Source of the DNA: an uncultured Oscillospiraceae bacterium
GTDB lineage: Bacteria > Bacillota > Clostridia > Oscillospirales > Ruminococcaceae
NCBI GenBank assembly: GCA_934527255.1
Contig: CAKTAM010000018.1
Span: 1-26,919, forward strand
DNA length: 26,919 nucleotides
Direction of reading: 5' to 3'
Positions within the stretch are counted from its first letter, which is position 1; each line of letters opens with the position of its first letter. Shown here piece after piece: positions 16,921-23,490 of the stretch. Position numbers and translations under genes: made by a program. Under the pieces are notes generated by a model. It searched no databases, had not been told where the DNA came from, and saw only the letters and a program-made list of their open reading frames with translations.

Positions 16921-17929
16921 CATCGGCATTGACCTTGGTACGACCAGCACCATCATTTACATCGAGGGTAAGGGCATTGTGCTCAACGAGCCCAGCGTGG
17001 TGGCGCTGGATACCGATACGGACAGCGTGCTGGCCGTGGGCAGCGAGGCGGCCAAAATGGTGGGGCGCACCCCGGCGCACATTCAGGCGGTCTACCCGCT
17101 GAAGGACGGCATCATCTCCAGCCAGACGCTGACAAGGGCGCTCATCTGCCATTTTCTGAAAAAGGTCTATACCTCCATGCTGGTCAAGCCGCGGGTGGCG
17201 GTGTGCGTGCCCAGCGAGATCACCGGCATTGAAAACGACGCGGTCATCGAAGCCGTCAACAGCGTGGGCGCACGCCGCATTTACCTTATTGAAGAGCCGG
17301 TGGCAGCGGCGCTGGGCTGCGGGCTGGATATTTTTCAGCCGACCGGCCATATGGTCATTGATCTGGGCGGCGGCACTACGGATATTGCCGTCATCTCGCT
17401 GGGCGGGCAGGTGCGCTCGGCCAGCGTGGCCGTGGCGGGCAACGCGCTGGATGAGGCGCTGATCCATCATCTGCGCCAGACGCACGGCATTGCGGTGGGC
17501 AAAAAATCCATCGAGCTGCTCAAGCGCGAGGTCGCCGACTGCATGGCGGCGCCGGAGACCCTGCGCATCGGTGAAATTCGCGGGCGCAGCCTGCTGACGG
17601 GCCTGCCGCAGCGTCTGCAGGTGAACAGTCTGGAGCTGCGGCAGCCCATCCTTGACTGTGTAGAGCAGATCGCCCGGTGCGCGCACGGCGTGCTGGAAAG
17701 TACCCCGCCGGAGCTGGCCGGTGATATTTACACCGACGGCATTATTCTTACCGGCGGCTGCAGCCTGCTGCACGGGCTGGATGAATACCTTGCGCAGCAG
17801 CTGAAGGTGCGTGTGCGCGTGGCGGACGACCCCGTCAACTGTGTGGCGCTGGGCACCGGGCGCTCGCTCGAGCTGGCCGATCGTCTGGAAAGCGGCTTCG
17901 TCAACGCCACCCCGGGGCTGCGCGGCTGA
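16907..17929 (+). CDS. mreB: Rod-shape-determining actin homologue MreB
   Basis: This 340-residue actin-fold ATPase polymerises under the membrane and guides cell-wall elongation. The phosphate-1 motif NIGIDLGTTSTIIY opens the protein. VCVPSEITGIENDAVIEAVN and IYLIEEPVAAALGCGLDI follow, then phosphate-2 HMVIDLGGGTTDIAVISLGG and the adenosine motif GIILTGGCSLLHGL. The start overlaps the end of comF by 14 nt with GAAAGGAA inside comF as ribosome site, showing coupling. mreC and mreD, the usual partners, are not adjacent, so it could also be called an Mbl/MreBH-type paralogue; sequence alone does not decide. A terminator follows about 65 nt later. Confidence 0.93.
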   Translation: MVQNNIGIDLGTTSTIIYIEGKGIVLNEPSVVALDTDTDSVLAVGSEAAKMVGRTPAHIQAVYPLKDGIISSQTLTRALICHFLKKVYTSMLVKPRVAVCVPSEITGIENDAVIEAVNSVGARRIYLIEEPVAAALGCGLDIFQPTGHMVIDLGGGTTDIAVISLGGQVRSASVAVAGNALDEALIHHLRQTHGIAVGKKSIELLKREVADCMAAPETLRIGEIRGRSLLTGLPQRLQVNSLELRQPILDCVEQIARCAHGVLESTPPELAGDIYTDGIILTGGCSLLHGLDEYLAQQLKVRVRVADDPVNCVALGTGRSLELADRLESGFVNATPGLRG

Positions 17930-17993
17930 AAACCCGCGCGGTTCATGGCGCAGACGGCCGACCCGGCTGTGCGGCGATCCCCTTGAAAAAACT

Positions 17994-18041
17994 CCTTTCT
18001 GCTTTCGGCTGCTGCGCCGAAAAGCGGAGAGAAGCTTTTTT
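17994..18041 (+). terminator. Intrinsic terminator after mreB
   Basis: A long imperfect stem centred on GCTTTCGGC (18001-18009) and GCCGAAAAGC (18016-18025), with one bulged A and extended by wobble pairs on the outside (CTTTCT with AGAGAAG). It ends in GC followed by TTTTTT (18036-18041). Confidence 0.8.
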
Positions 18042-18365
18042 ATGCGCTTTGTGAAAAAGTGCCGGGGCGGCGGCCGGTGAAGAAAAGCGCTGGCGTGCAT
18101 CGTCAACAGACTGTCCGGCCGGACAAGAAAAAAGAACAGGGAGGAACGCCCTTTGGGGCGCTGCCGCCGCGCCCTGCGGCGGTGGGGTATATGAAAAACG
18201 GCAGCCGACGGCAGGCAATGGCCCCCAAGATCGGCGGCGCTGACGCCGCACCGGAGATACGCCCCCGCACCGGCGGCGCAGCCAAAAAGCCGGCGGTACG
18301 GCCGCAGGCCCGCCGCGCCGTCCGGCCTGTTTTTTCACGGCGGCAGAAAACAATACGCCGAAAGC
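18042..18365. other. GC-rich stretch without a convincing gene
   Basis: The stretch holds a perfect 14-nt palindrome TGTCCGGCCGGACA (18112-18125) and a hairpin GCCGCCGC-gccct-GCGGCGGT near 18165. An open frame rich in Arg, Lys, Pro and Ala ends at 18370; its possible starts are ATG at 18191 and GTG at 18077, none with a convincing ribosome site. I do not call it a gene. Confidence 0.4.
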
Positions 18366-18422
18366 CTTAAAGAAATCTTAAAGGGCCGCCGTGTTTTTTC
18401 TTAAACGAATTTTCGGTATACT
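18366..18422 (+). promoter_or_regulatory. Promoter with CTTAAA repeats, a likely activator box
   Basis: CTTAAA occurs at 18366-18371, 18377-18382 and 18400-18405, i.e. at offsets of 11 and 23 nt, about one and two helical turns. TATACT (18417-18422) follows, with no good -35 box at the right distance (only T-runs). Direct repeats at 11-nt steps upstream of a bare -10 are the usual layout of promoters activated by OmpR/PhoB-type response regulators. The first two repeats also read as a near-perfect palindrome, so a dimeric repressor is an alternative. Confidence 0.55.
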
Positions 18423-18478
18423 GAATGCGTTCCCCCCCGGGCAGGGGGCAAGCGCACCGGAGAAAGAGAGGCAGAGCT

Positions 18479-18721
18479 ATGCCGGGAAAAGAGAAAAAAT
18501 TTCGTACACTGCTGATCGCGGTGCTGGTGCTGGCGGCCGCGGGCATCTGGACGGCCGGTAAGGCGCTGCTGCCGCGCCTGCGGCGGCGTGCAGCAGCCGC
18601 GCCGGAGGGTGAGCGCCGCAAAACGCTGGCCGTGCGGCGGGCTGTGCTTTGCACCTGCAGCAGGCGTGCCGGGGCGGCAGCCCCAACACAGAAGAGCGGG
18701 CGCGAAAGCGGCGCTTTGTAA
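18479..18721 (+). CDS. Small single-helix membrane peptide, function unknown
   Basis: This 80-residue protein starts MPGKEKKFRT, then one hydrophobic helix LLIAVLVLAAAGIWTAGKAL (about 10-29), then a strongly basic tail (RLRRRAAAAP, RRKTLAVRRAV) with two close cysteines (CTC). The positive N-terminus and tail give no clear topology; it may be a membrane anchor or an uncleaved signal-like peptide. It follows GAGAGGCAGAGCT, a moderate ribosome site, and lies 15 nt before the glycosyltransferase gene behind the same promoter, which is the main reason to believe it. I recognise no family. It could be a leader or accessory peptide for the transferase. Confidence 0.55.
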   Translation: MPGKEKKFRTLLIAVLVLAAAGIWTAGKALLPRLRRRAAAAPEGERRKTLAVRRAVLCTCSRRAGAAAPTQKSGRESGAL

Positions 18722-18736
18722 AAGGAGGAGATCGGG

Positions 18737-20053
18737 ATGCAGCCCATTGCCATCATCCGCATCATCAATTTTGTGCTGGCTGCCGTGTTTGCGGTGTGCT
18801 ACAGCTATCAGTTTTTCTATCTGGCCGTTCCGTTTTTCAAAAAGGATAAGCCGCATGCGCCGGTGCGGCGCAGCCGCTTTGCCGTGCTCATCTGTGCGCG
18901 CAACGAGGAAGCGGTGATCGGCCCTCTGCTGGAAAGTCTGCACCGACAGGATTATCCGGCCGAGCTGGTGACGGTTTTCGTCATGGCCGACAACTGCACC
19001 GATGCCACGGCGCAGCGCGCCCGCAGCGGAGGCGCAGTCGTGTACGAGCGGTTCAATACGGTACAGGTCGGCAAGGGCTATGCGCTGGACGAGCTGCTGG
19101 CGGCCATCGGCCGCGACTGGGGCGATGTGTTTGACGGATATTTTGTCTTTGATGCGGATAATCTTCTGCAGGAAAATTATATCAGCGAGATGAACCGCAC
19201 CTTCTGCGACGGCTACGGCATCGTCACCAGCTACCGCAACTCCAAAAACTATGGTGACAACTGGATCAGCGCCGGATATGCGCTGTGGTTCCTGCGAGAG
19301 GCCGAATTCCTCAACCACGCCCGTGCGCTGCTGGGTACCAGCGGCGCGGTCTCCGGCACCGGCTTTCTGTTCAGCCGTCAGGTGCTGCAGCGGTGCGGCG
19401 GCTGGCATTTTCACCTGCTGACCGAGGATATCGAGTTTACCGTGGCCAGCGTGCTGGCTGGCGAGCGGGTAGGCTACTGCAAAAACGCCGTGCTGTATGA
19501 CGAGCAGCCGGTCACTTTCCGGCAGTCGTGGCGGCAGCGCATGCGCTGGGCCAAGGGGTACATACAGGTGTTCCGCCGGTACGGCCGTCGGCTGCTGTGC
19601 GGCGCTGCGGTTGGGGTACCGGCGGCCGCGCCGCGGCAGGATGTCCCGCGTGGGCCGGGGGCATTGTGCCGCCGTCTGGCCTGTTTTGATATGGCCATGG
19701 CCATTCTGCCCGCCATTGTGCTGACGGTGCTGGGGCTGGGGGCAAACCTGACGGTGGCCGTTACGGGCCTGCTTTCCGGTCAAAACCTGTGGGTCGCGGT
19801 GCAGTCCGTGGCCGAGATGCTGTGCAACACCTATCTTCTGCTGCTGTTTCTGGGCACGGTAACGACGCTGACGCAGTGGCGGCAAATTCACACCACACCG
19901 CTGCGGAAAATATGGTATACTTTTACCTTTCCGCTGTTTATGATGACCTACATCCCCATTTCGTTTGCGGCGCTGTTTCAAAAGGTGGAATGGCAGCCCA
20001 TCGAGCACACCGTTGCCGTTTCGCTGGCCGAGGTGCGCGGCCGCGCTTCCTGA
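18737..20053 (+). CDS. Membrane-bound family 2 glycosyltransferase
   Basis: This 438-residue protein has an N-terminal helix (about 8-32), a cytoplasmic GT-A domain and C-terminal helices (about 318-345, 355-380, 405-425). The catalytic markers of processive-type GT2 enzymes are present: ICARNEE (52-58), MADNCTDAT, the metal-binding DADN (139-142), TEDIEF (229-234, general base region) and QRMRW (267-271). Such enzymes build polysaccharide or transfer sugars onto lipid carriers; the product is unknown and no other polysaccharide genes are nearby. AAAGGAGG precedes the ATG. Residues about 289-315 are an unusual Ala/Pro/Arg-rich stretch between QRMRW and the next helix. A strong terminator follows at 20232. 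Confidence 0.93.
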   Translation: MQPIAIIRIINFVLAAVFAVCYSYQFFYLAVPFFKKDKPHAPVRRSRFAVLICARNEEAVIGPLLESLHRQDYPAELVTVFVMADNCTDATAQRARSGGAVVYERFNTVQVGKGYALDELLAAIGRDWGDVFDGYFVFDADNLLQENYISEMNRTFCDGYGIVTSYRNSKNYGDNWISAGYALWFLREAEFLNHARALLGTSGAVSGTGFLFSRQVLQRCGGWHFHLLTEDIEFTVASVLAGERVGYCKNAVLYDEQPVTFRQSWRQRMRWAKGYIQVFRRYGRRLLCGAAVGVPAAAPRQDVPRGPGALCRRLACFDMAMAILPAIVLTVLGLGANLTVAVTGLLSGQNLWVAVQSVAEMLCNTYLLLLFLGTVTTLTQWRQIHTTPLRKIWYTFTFPLFMMTYIPISFAALFQKVEWQPIEHTVAVSLAEVRGRAS

Positions 20054-20231
20054 CGGTACTGCCGCAGCGGGGGGCTTGCAAACAGAGCCGCACTCTGCCG
20101 CGGCAGGGCCGTGCTGCCCGTCGGCCGACTGTTCGGCGGCGAGACCATGGCGGCCCCAAAACGCACCGCGTGCCGTTTGCCGGAGGCCGCCGCTGCAAAA
20201 GCGCCCTTTGCTTTTCCGGTTGACCTGACAG

Positions 20232-20273
20232 AAAAGCGCCTTCCGCTGCAGCCCTGCAGCGGAAGGCGCTTTT
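20232..20273. terminator. Strong two-way terminator
   Basis: The 20-nt arm at 20232-20251 (starting AAAAGCGCCTTCCGC) is the exact reverse complement of the arm at 20254-20273, leaving only 2 nt between. The A-run on the left and T-run on the right make it work on both strands, ending the glycosyltransferase transcript and any minus-strand transcript from mazF. Confidence 0.92.
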
Positions 20274-20384
20274 GCTGAAAAGAAAGCCGATCGCCGGGCA
20301 GGCGACCCCCCACAGCCGGTTTGCTTTGGCGGGGCTGGCGTTTGCGGCAAGCCGACGGCGGAGGCGTTTGCCCGAACTTCTGCC

Positions 20385-20410
20385 CGAGCTTCAGCTCGAG
20401 CTGAAGCTCG
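20385..20410. repeat. 26-nt perfect palindrome
   Basis: CGAGCTTCAGCTC (20385-20397) is followed directly by its reverse complement (20398-20410), with no loop and centred on CTCGAG. A further AAGCTCGAGCTT overlaps its right end. No T-run follows on either strand, so it is not a standard terminator. It may be a protein-binding site or a cruciform. Confidence 0.8.
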
Positions 20411-20476
20411 AGCTTTGCTCAAGCGGCCGCCGAAAAGCGTGCCTTGCCCAAAAGCGCTGCGGCAGGGGCGGCCGGT

Positions 20477-20827
20477 TCAGCTGGTAGTCAGCCCAAAGCT
20501 CACCTGCAGGGCATTGTCCACCTGCCGCTGCACCTCCGGCGCGATGCAGCCGGTGCACTCCCGCAGGCGGCGCTTGTCCAGTGTGCGCACCTGCTCCAGC
20601 AGGATCACGCTGTCGCGCGTCAGCCCGCACTGTCCGCTTTTGATGGCAATGTGGGTGGGCAGGTTGGTCTTGTCATGCTTGGAGGTGATGGCCGCGGCGA
20701 TGACGGTGGGGCTGTGCCGGTTGCCGATGTCGTTCTGTACAATAAGTACCGGCCGTATTCCACCCTGTTCGCTGCCCACAACGGGGCTCAGATCCGCATA
20801 AAACACTTCTCCGCGTCTGACTTCCAT
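20477..20827 (-). CDS. mazF: MazF/PemK-type mRNA interferase (EndoA-like)
   Basis: This 116-residue toxin has the full-length MazF fold: MEVRRGEVFYADLSPVVGSE, then GGIRPVLIVQND with the catalytic-site Arg, TVIAAAITSK with the catalytic Thr region, LPTHIAI, GLTRDSVILLEQVRTLDKRRL. Such enzymes cut single-stranded RNA at short motifs in the cytoplasm. The ATG follows AGGAAAGGA. No antitoxin gene precedes it: the 366 nt upstream holds no credible MazE-type or ribbon-helix-helix frame. It stands alone between terminators, as many Firmicutes ndoA-like genes do not. All key residues appear intact, so it is probably functional. Confidence 0.94.
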   Translation of the reverse strand: MEVRRGEVFYADLSPVVGSEQGGIRPVLIVQNDIGNRHSPTVIAAAITSKHDKTNLPTHIAIKSGQCGLTRDSVILLEQVRTLDKRRLRECTGCIAPEVQRQVDNALQVSFGLTTS

Positions 20828-21148
20828 TTTCCCTGTCCATCCTTTCCTGCTGCTGTTTCAATCGCTTGCCGATGTAAAAAGGGGCTGCGGTGCGCCCGGC
20901 CGCCGAAGCGGCCGTTTACACTCCATACCGCAAGGGGCGTACCCTTGCGCCTCCAGGGGAGGTGGCGGCCGCGTTGCCTCGACGGACCCGCTGCAGGCGG
21001 CAAAGCGGGCACGGGCGACGGTCACACGCCGTGTGCCTGAGGCTTGCCGCTTTTCTGTTCGGCTTCAGTATAGCCCATGCCGCCGCTTTTATACGCCCGG
21101 GCAAAAGAATTTTGTGGTCGACGTTTTGTAAAAGAGCCTTTGCGGCAC
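20828..21148. other. Upstream region of mazF without a gene
   Basis: No convincing gene was found on either strand, including no antitoxin. A TATACT on the minus strand near 21070 has no good -35 box and is only a weak promoter candidate for mazF. Inverted GC-rich motifs (GGCCGCCGAAGCGGCC near 20900) occur. Confidence 0.5.
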
Positions 21149-21180
21149 AAAAAAGGCTGTCTGCCGACGGCAGACAGCCT
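21149..21180 (-). terminator. Terminator after the MFS gene
   Basis: A perfect 13-bp stem, AGGCTGTCTGCCG (21154-21166) with CGGCAGACAGCCT (21168-21180). On the minus strand it is followed by a run of T (A-run at 21149-21154), and it lies 15 nt after the MFS stop codon. Confidence 0.93.
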
Positions 21181-21194
21181 CCAAAAAGCATTTT

Positions 21195-22388
21195 TCAGAC
21201 GGTTTCCTCTGCGGCGGGGCCAAAGCGCCCGGCGCGCTTCAACAGGCGGGTCAGCATCAGCAGCGCGCCCAGCATCAGGGCGTAAAAGCCCAGCTGGAAC
21301 CAGACAAACAGCCACATGCCGAAGCGCTGCCCCAGAAACCCGAACAGCGGCGGCAGCGCCAGAATGCCGATGTAGGCGGCCGCCATCTGCGAGCCCATCA
21401 CCGCCTGCGAAAGCTCTGCACCGAAGTTGCGCGGCGTCAGGTGCAGCAGGTTGGGGTAGATGGGGCCCAGCCCGAAGCCCAGCACAAACAGCACCGCGCC
21501 GTATGCGGCGGCAGGCAGCGGCAGCGCCAGCACCGCCAGTGCGGCCAGCATGCCGGCGCAGCCAAGATAGATCAGCCGCCACGGAGAAAGCCGCCCCGCC
21601 AGCAGGCCGGAGACAAACCGGCCGACAGCCATACCGGCGTAAAAAAAGGTGATGGTACCGGCGGCGGTCTCTGCGCTCAGCCCGCGGGTGCTGACCAGAA
21701 ACGTACTGCCCCAGGTGCCGCACACAAACTCGATGCCGCAATAGCAGAAGAAAAAGATCCACACGGCCCAGACGTCAGCCCGCCTTGCCAGCGCCAGGCC
21801 GGAGGAGCGCCCGCCTTTTTTGGCGGCGGCCTCTTTTTGCGGCTGCCGCGCCCACAGCGGCAGGCTGCACAGCAGCGCCGCCGTAATGACGGCCTGAATG
21901 ATGCATGCCGCCCGGTATCCGACGCGCCACCCGGCCCCGGCTGCCAGCGCGCGCGACAGCACCCACGGGCTGAGCGACACGCCAACCCCATAAAAGCAGT
22001 GCAGAAAATTCATGTGCGACGCCTTGTAATGCAGCGCGACATAGTTGTTCAGGCAGGTGTCGATGGCCCCTGCGCCCAGCCCCAGCGGCAGGGTGGAAAG
22101 CACCAGCCACGCCGCGCCGGAGGAAAGCGAGTACCCCAGCAGTCCCACGGCCGTCAGCGCGGTGCTGACAGCGGTAACAAGGCCGACGCCGAACCGGTCG
22201 ATCAGCCGCGAGCTGCACAGGCTGGAGACCACGGTGCACGCCGACAGCAGCAGTGACAGCCCGCCTGCGGCCGAGACCGGCAGCCCCAGCTCGGGGTAGA
22301 TGGAGGGCCATGCCGCCCCCAGCAGCGAGTCGGGAATGCCCAGGCCGATGAAAGCGACATAGATGATGACAAGCAATGTGGTAGCCAT
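21195..22388 (-). CDS. MFS transporter (FucP-like)
   Basis: This 397-residue membrane protein has about 12 hydrophobic helices with a central basic loop (WARQPQKEAAAKKGGRSSG, about 177-195). IIYVAFIGLGIPDSLLGAAW at the start, SSRLIDRFGVGLV in the loop between helices 2 and 3, and VLGFGLGPIYPNLLHLTP in the second half resemble the FucP-like group of sugar and drug transporters. The substrate cannot be told. The ATG follows AGAGG at a short distance. It lies 184 nt after acpS on the same strand with no clear promoter in the gap, so it may be read from the acpS promoter. Confidence 0.88.
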   Translation of the reverse strand: MATTLLVIIYVAFIGLGIPDSLLGAAWPSIYPELGLPVSAAGGLSLLLSACTVVSSLCSSRLIDRFGVGLVTAVSTALTAVGLLGYSLSSGAAWLVLSTLPLGLGAGAIDTCLNNYVALHYKASHMNFLHCFYGVGVSLSPWVLSRALAAGAGWRVGYRAACIIQAVITAALLCSLPLWARQPQKEAAAKKGGRSSGLALARRADVWAVWIFFFCYCGIEFVCGTWGSTFLVSTRGLSAETAAGTITFFYAGMAVGRFVSGLLAGRLSPWRLIYLGCAGMLAALAVLALPLPAAAYGAVLFVLGFGLGPIYPNLLHLTPRNFGAELSQAVMGSQMAAAYIGILALPPLFGFLGQRFGMWLFVWFQLGFYALMLGALLMLTRLLKRAGRFGPAAEETV

Positions 22389-22437
22389 AGAACCTCTACT
22401 TTCCTCTTTGCTTTTTTACGGAGTGCGGATAGGCGGC

Positions 22438-22571
22438 AAAGCGCCGCCCGCGGTGCGCCCCAAACGGCGCGGCGTGCCAAAATGGTGCATACAAGGGACG
22501 CGCAGAGCAAGCAACTTTCCGTGCAGCGTTCCGGGCTGCGGCCCTTGCGGAAAGCGCCGCCCGCGGTGCGC
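22438..22571. repeat. 21-nt direct repeats between acpS and the MFS gene
   Basis: An identical 21-nt sequence beginning AAAGCGCCGCCCGCGG lies at 22438-22458 and 22551-22571, 113 nt apart. The second copy ends directly beside the acpS stop codon. The spacer between them shows no gene. Confidence 0.85.
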
Positions 22572-22572
22572 G

Positions 22573-22983
22573 TCAGCCGTCGTGCTCCAGCACGACAAAG
22601 GCGGTGGCAAGCCCGCCCTCGTGCGTCAGAGACAGGTGTGCGCGCAGCCCGGCCATCCGCCCGGCCAGCGCGCTAGAAAAGGCGAAATACGGTGCGCCCG
22701 TCGTGGCGTGCAGCACCTGTGCCTCCGGCAGGGCAAAGCCGGTAATGCCGCAGCCAAGCGCTTTGCCCAGCGCCTCCTTGGCGGCCCATGCCGCCGCGGC
22801 GCTCTGTGCGGCGTGCGCGGGCGAAAGCAGCGCCAGCGCGGCCTGCTCCTGCGGGCCGTACACCCGCTGCAGAAAGCCGGGCCGCGCAAGGCTTTTTTCC
22901 AGCCGCGCCACGGTGGCGGTATCTACCCCAATGCCTGCTATGCCGCCGCGTTCGCCTGTCGGCGGGGAAGAAAAGCTCTGCAT
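22573..22983 (-). CDS. acpS: Holo-[acyl-carrier-protein] synthase
   Basis: This 136-residue enzyme moves the 4'-phosphopantetheine arm from coenzyme A onto acyl carrier protein, activating fatty-acid synthesis. The two hallmark blocks are present: IAGIGVDTATVARLE with Asp21, and WAAKEALGKALG with Glu70, the Mg2+ ligands. The tail LSLTHEGGLATAFVVLE is typical. Slightly longer than many AcpS proteins because of a short extra N-terminus (MQSFSSPPTGERGG). The ATG with GGGAGG upstream was chosen over the longer frame back to 23139, whose extra part has no family resemblance and overlaps the promoter region. Confidence 0.95.
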   Translation of the reverse strand: MQSFSSPPTGERGGIAGIGVDTATVARLEKSLARPGFLQRVYGPQEQAALALLSPAHAAQSAAAAWAAKEALGKALGCGITGFALPEAQVLHATTGAPYFAFSSALAGRMAGLRAHLSLTHEGGLATAFVVLEHDG

Positions 22984-23096
22984 GCGTGCCTCCCTGCTTT
23001 TCCGGGCGCTCGGCCCGGGCTTGTGCGGCGATGGAAAGAAATTCCAGCGGCCCGGGCCGCCGCCCCTGCCCCTTTGCCGCGTGTGAATACCGGAAT

Positions 23097-23125
23097 ATTC
23101 TAACACAAACCCGCCCAAAAGAGAA
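23097..23125 (-). promoter_or_regulatory. Possible promoter of acpS
   Basis: On the minus strand, TAGAAT (23102-23097) preceded at 17 nt by a weak TTCTCT (23125-23120). It sits back to back with the pheST promoter, about 115 nt before acpS. Confidence 0.4.
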
Positions 23126-23133
23126 GATTCTCC

Positions 23134-23162
23134 TTGCAAAAAGCGCGGGCCTGTGCTACAAT
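23134..23162 (+). promoter_or_regulatory. Promoter of the T-box-pheST transcript
   Basis: TTGCAA (23134-23139), a 17-nt spacer and TACAAT (23157-23162). The T-box leader begins a few bases later. Confidence 0.8.
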
Positions 23163-23169
23163 TTCAAAA

Positions 23170-23425
23170 GGAAACACGACGAAAAAGAGAGTAGGCTGCC
23201 GTACCCCCTTTCAGAGAACGGCGTCCCGGCTGTAAGCGCCCAGGGAGAAAGCGGCTGAAGTTCACTTTGGAGTGGCCCGGCTGAAAGCGTCCGCTGTGCG
23301 CGGCGTCAAGGCGGGGACGGCAGCCGCCGTTATCTGGCATCAGAGTGTTTGCTTTGAGCAGAAATTTGGGTGGTACCGCGGAGCGTTACGGCTTCGTCCC
23401 AAGCGATTGGGGCGGGCCTTTTTTG
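23170..23425 (+). ncRNA. T-box riboswitch sensing tRNA-Phe
   Basis: The conserved T-box sequence TTTGGGTGGTACCGCGG is at 23365-23381, where uncharged tRNA's CCA end pairs. Stem I upstream includes AGAGAGTAGG (around 23188) and the specifier-loop region CTGAAGTTCACTTTGGAGTGG, in which TTC (23261-23263) is the Phe codon, fitting the genes that follow. A terminator helix closes the leader. Uncharged tRNA-Phe would stabilise the antiterminator and switch pheST on. The class is certain; the specifier position is my reading of the fold. Confidence 0.93.
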
Positions 23426-23427
23426 TT
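23390..23427 (+). terminator. T-box-controlled terminator before pheS
   Basis: GCTTCGTCCCAA pairs with TTGGGGCGGGC around a GCGA loop, with several G-U pairs, followed by a run of six T. It competes with the antiterminator that uses the T-box sequence just upstream. Confidence 0.85.
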
Positions 23428-23490
23428 TTGGCAGATGCCCGCCGGAACATTGCAAGCAAGGCAGAAATCAATGCGTGAATGAGGTGCAGT

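Larger units (their letters stand above)
20054..20476. other. Convergent intergenic stretch with terminator and palindrome
   Basis: About 420 nt separate two converging genes. It contains the two-way terminator (20232-20273) and a 26-nt perfect palindrome (20385-20410), listed separately. The rest is GC-rich and I see no gene; short open frames here have no ribosome sites and no family resemblance. Confidence 0.6.

Noticed and set aside
18077..18370. Arg/Lys/Pro-rich open frame before the small membrane peptide
   Set aside because: No convincing ribosome site for any start, biased composition expected of GC-rich non-coding DNA, and it runs into the CTTAAA repeats.
20788..21012. 74-codon minus-strand frame upstream of mazF as a possible antitoxin
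   Set aside because: It overlaps mazF, lacks a ribosome site, and shows no MazE-like or ribbon-helix-helix pattern.
21022..21762. Long minus-strand frame inside the MFS gene
   Set aside because: Shifted-frame shadow of the transporter; the main frame has the expected helices and family motifs.
22984..23139. N-terminal extension of acpS by 52 codons
   Set aside because: The extra sequence is unlike AcpS, overlaps the likely promoter, and the internal ATG has a strong GGGAGG site.
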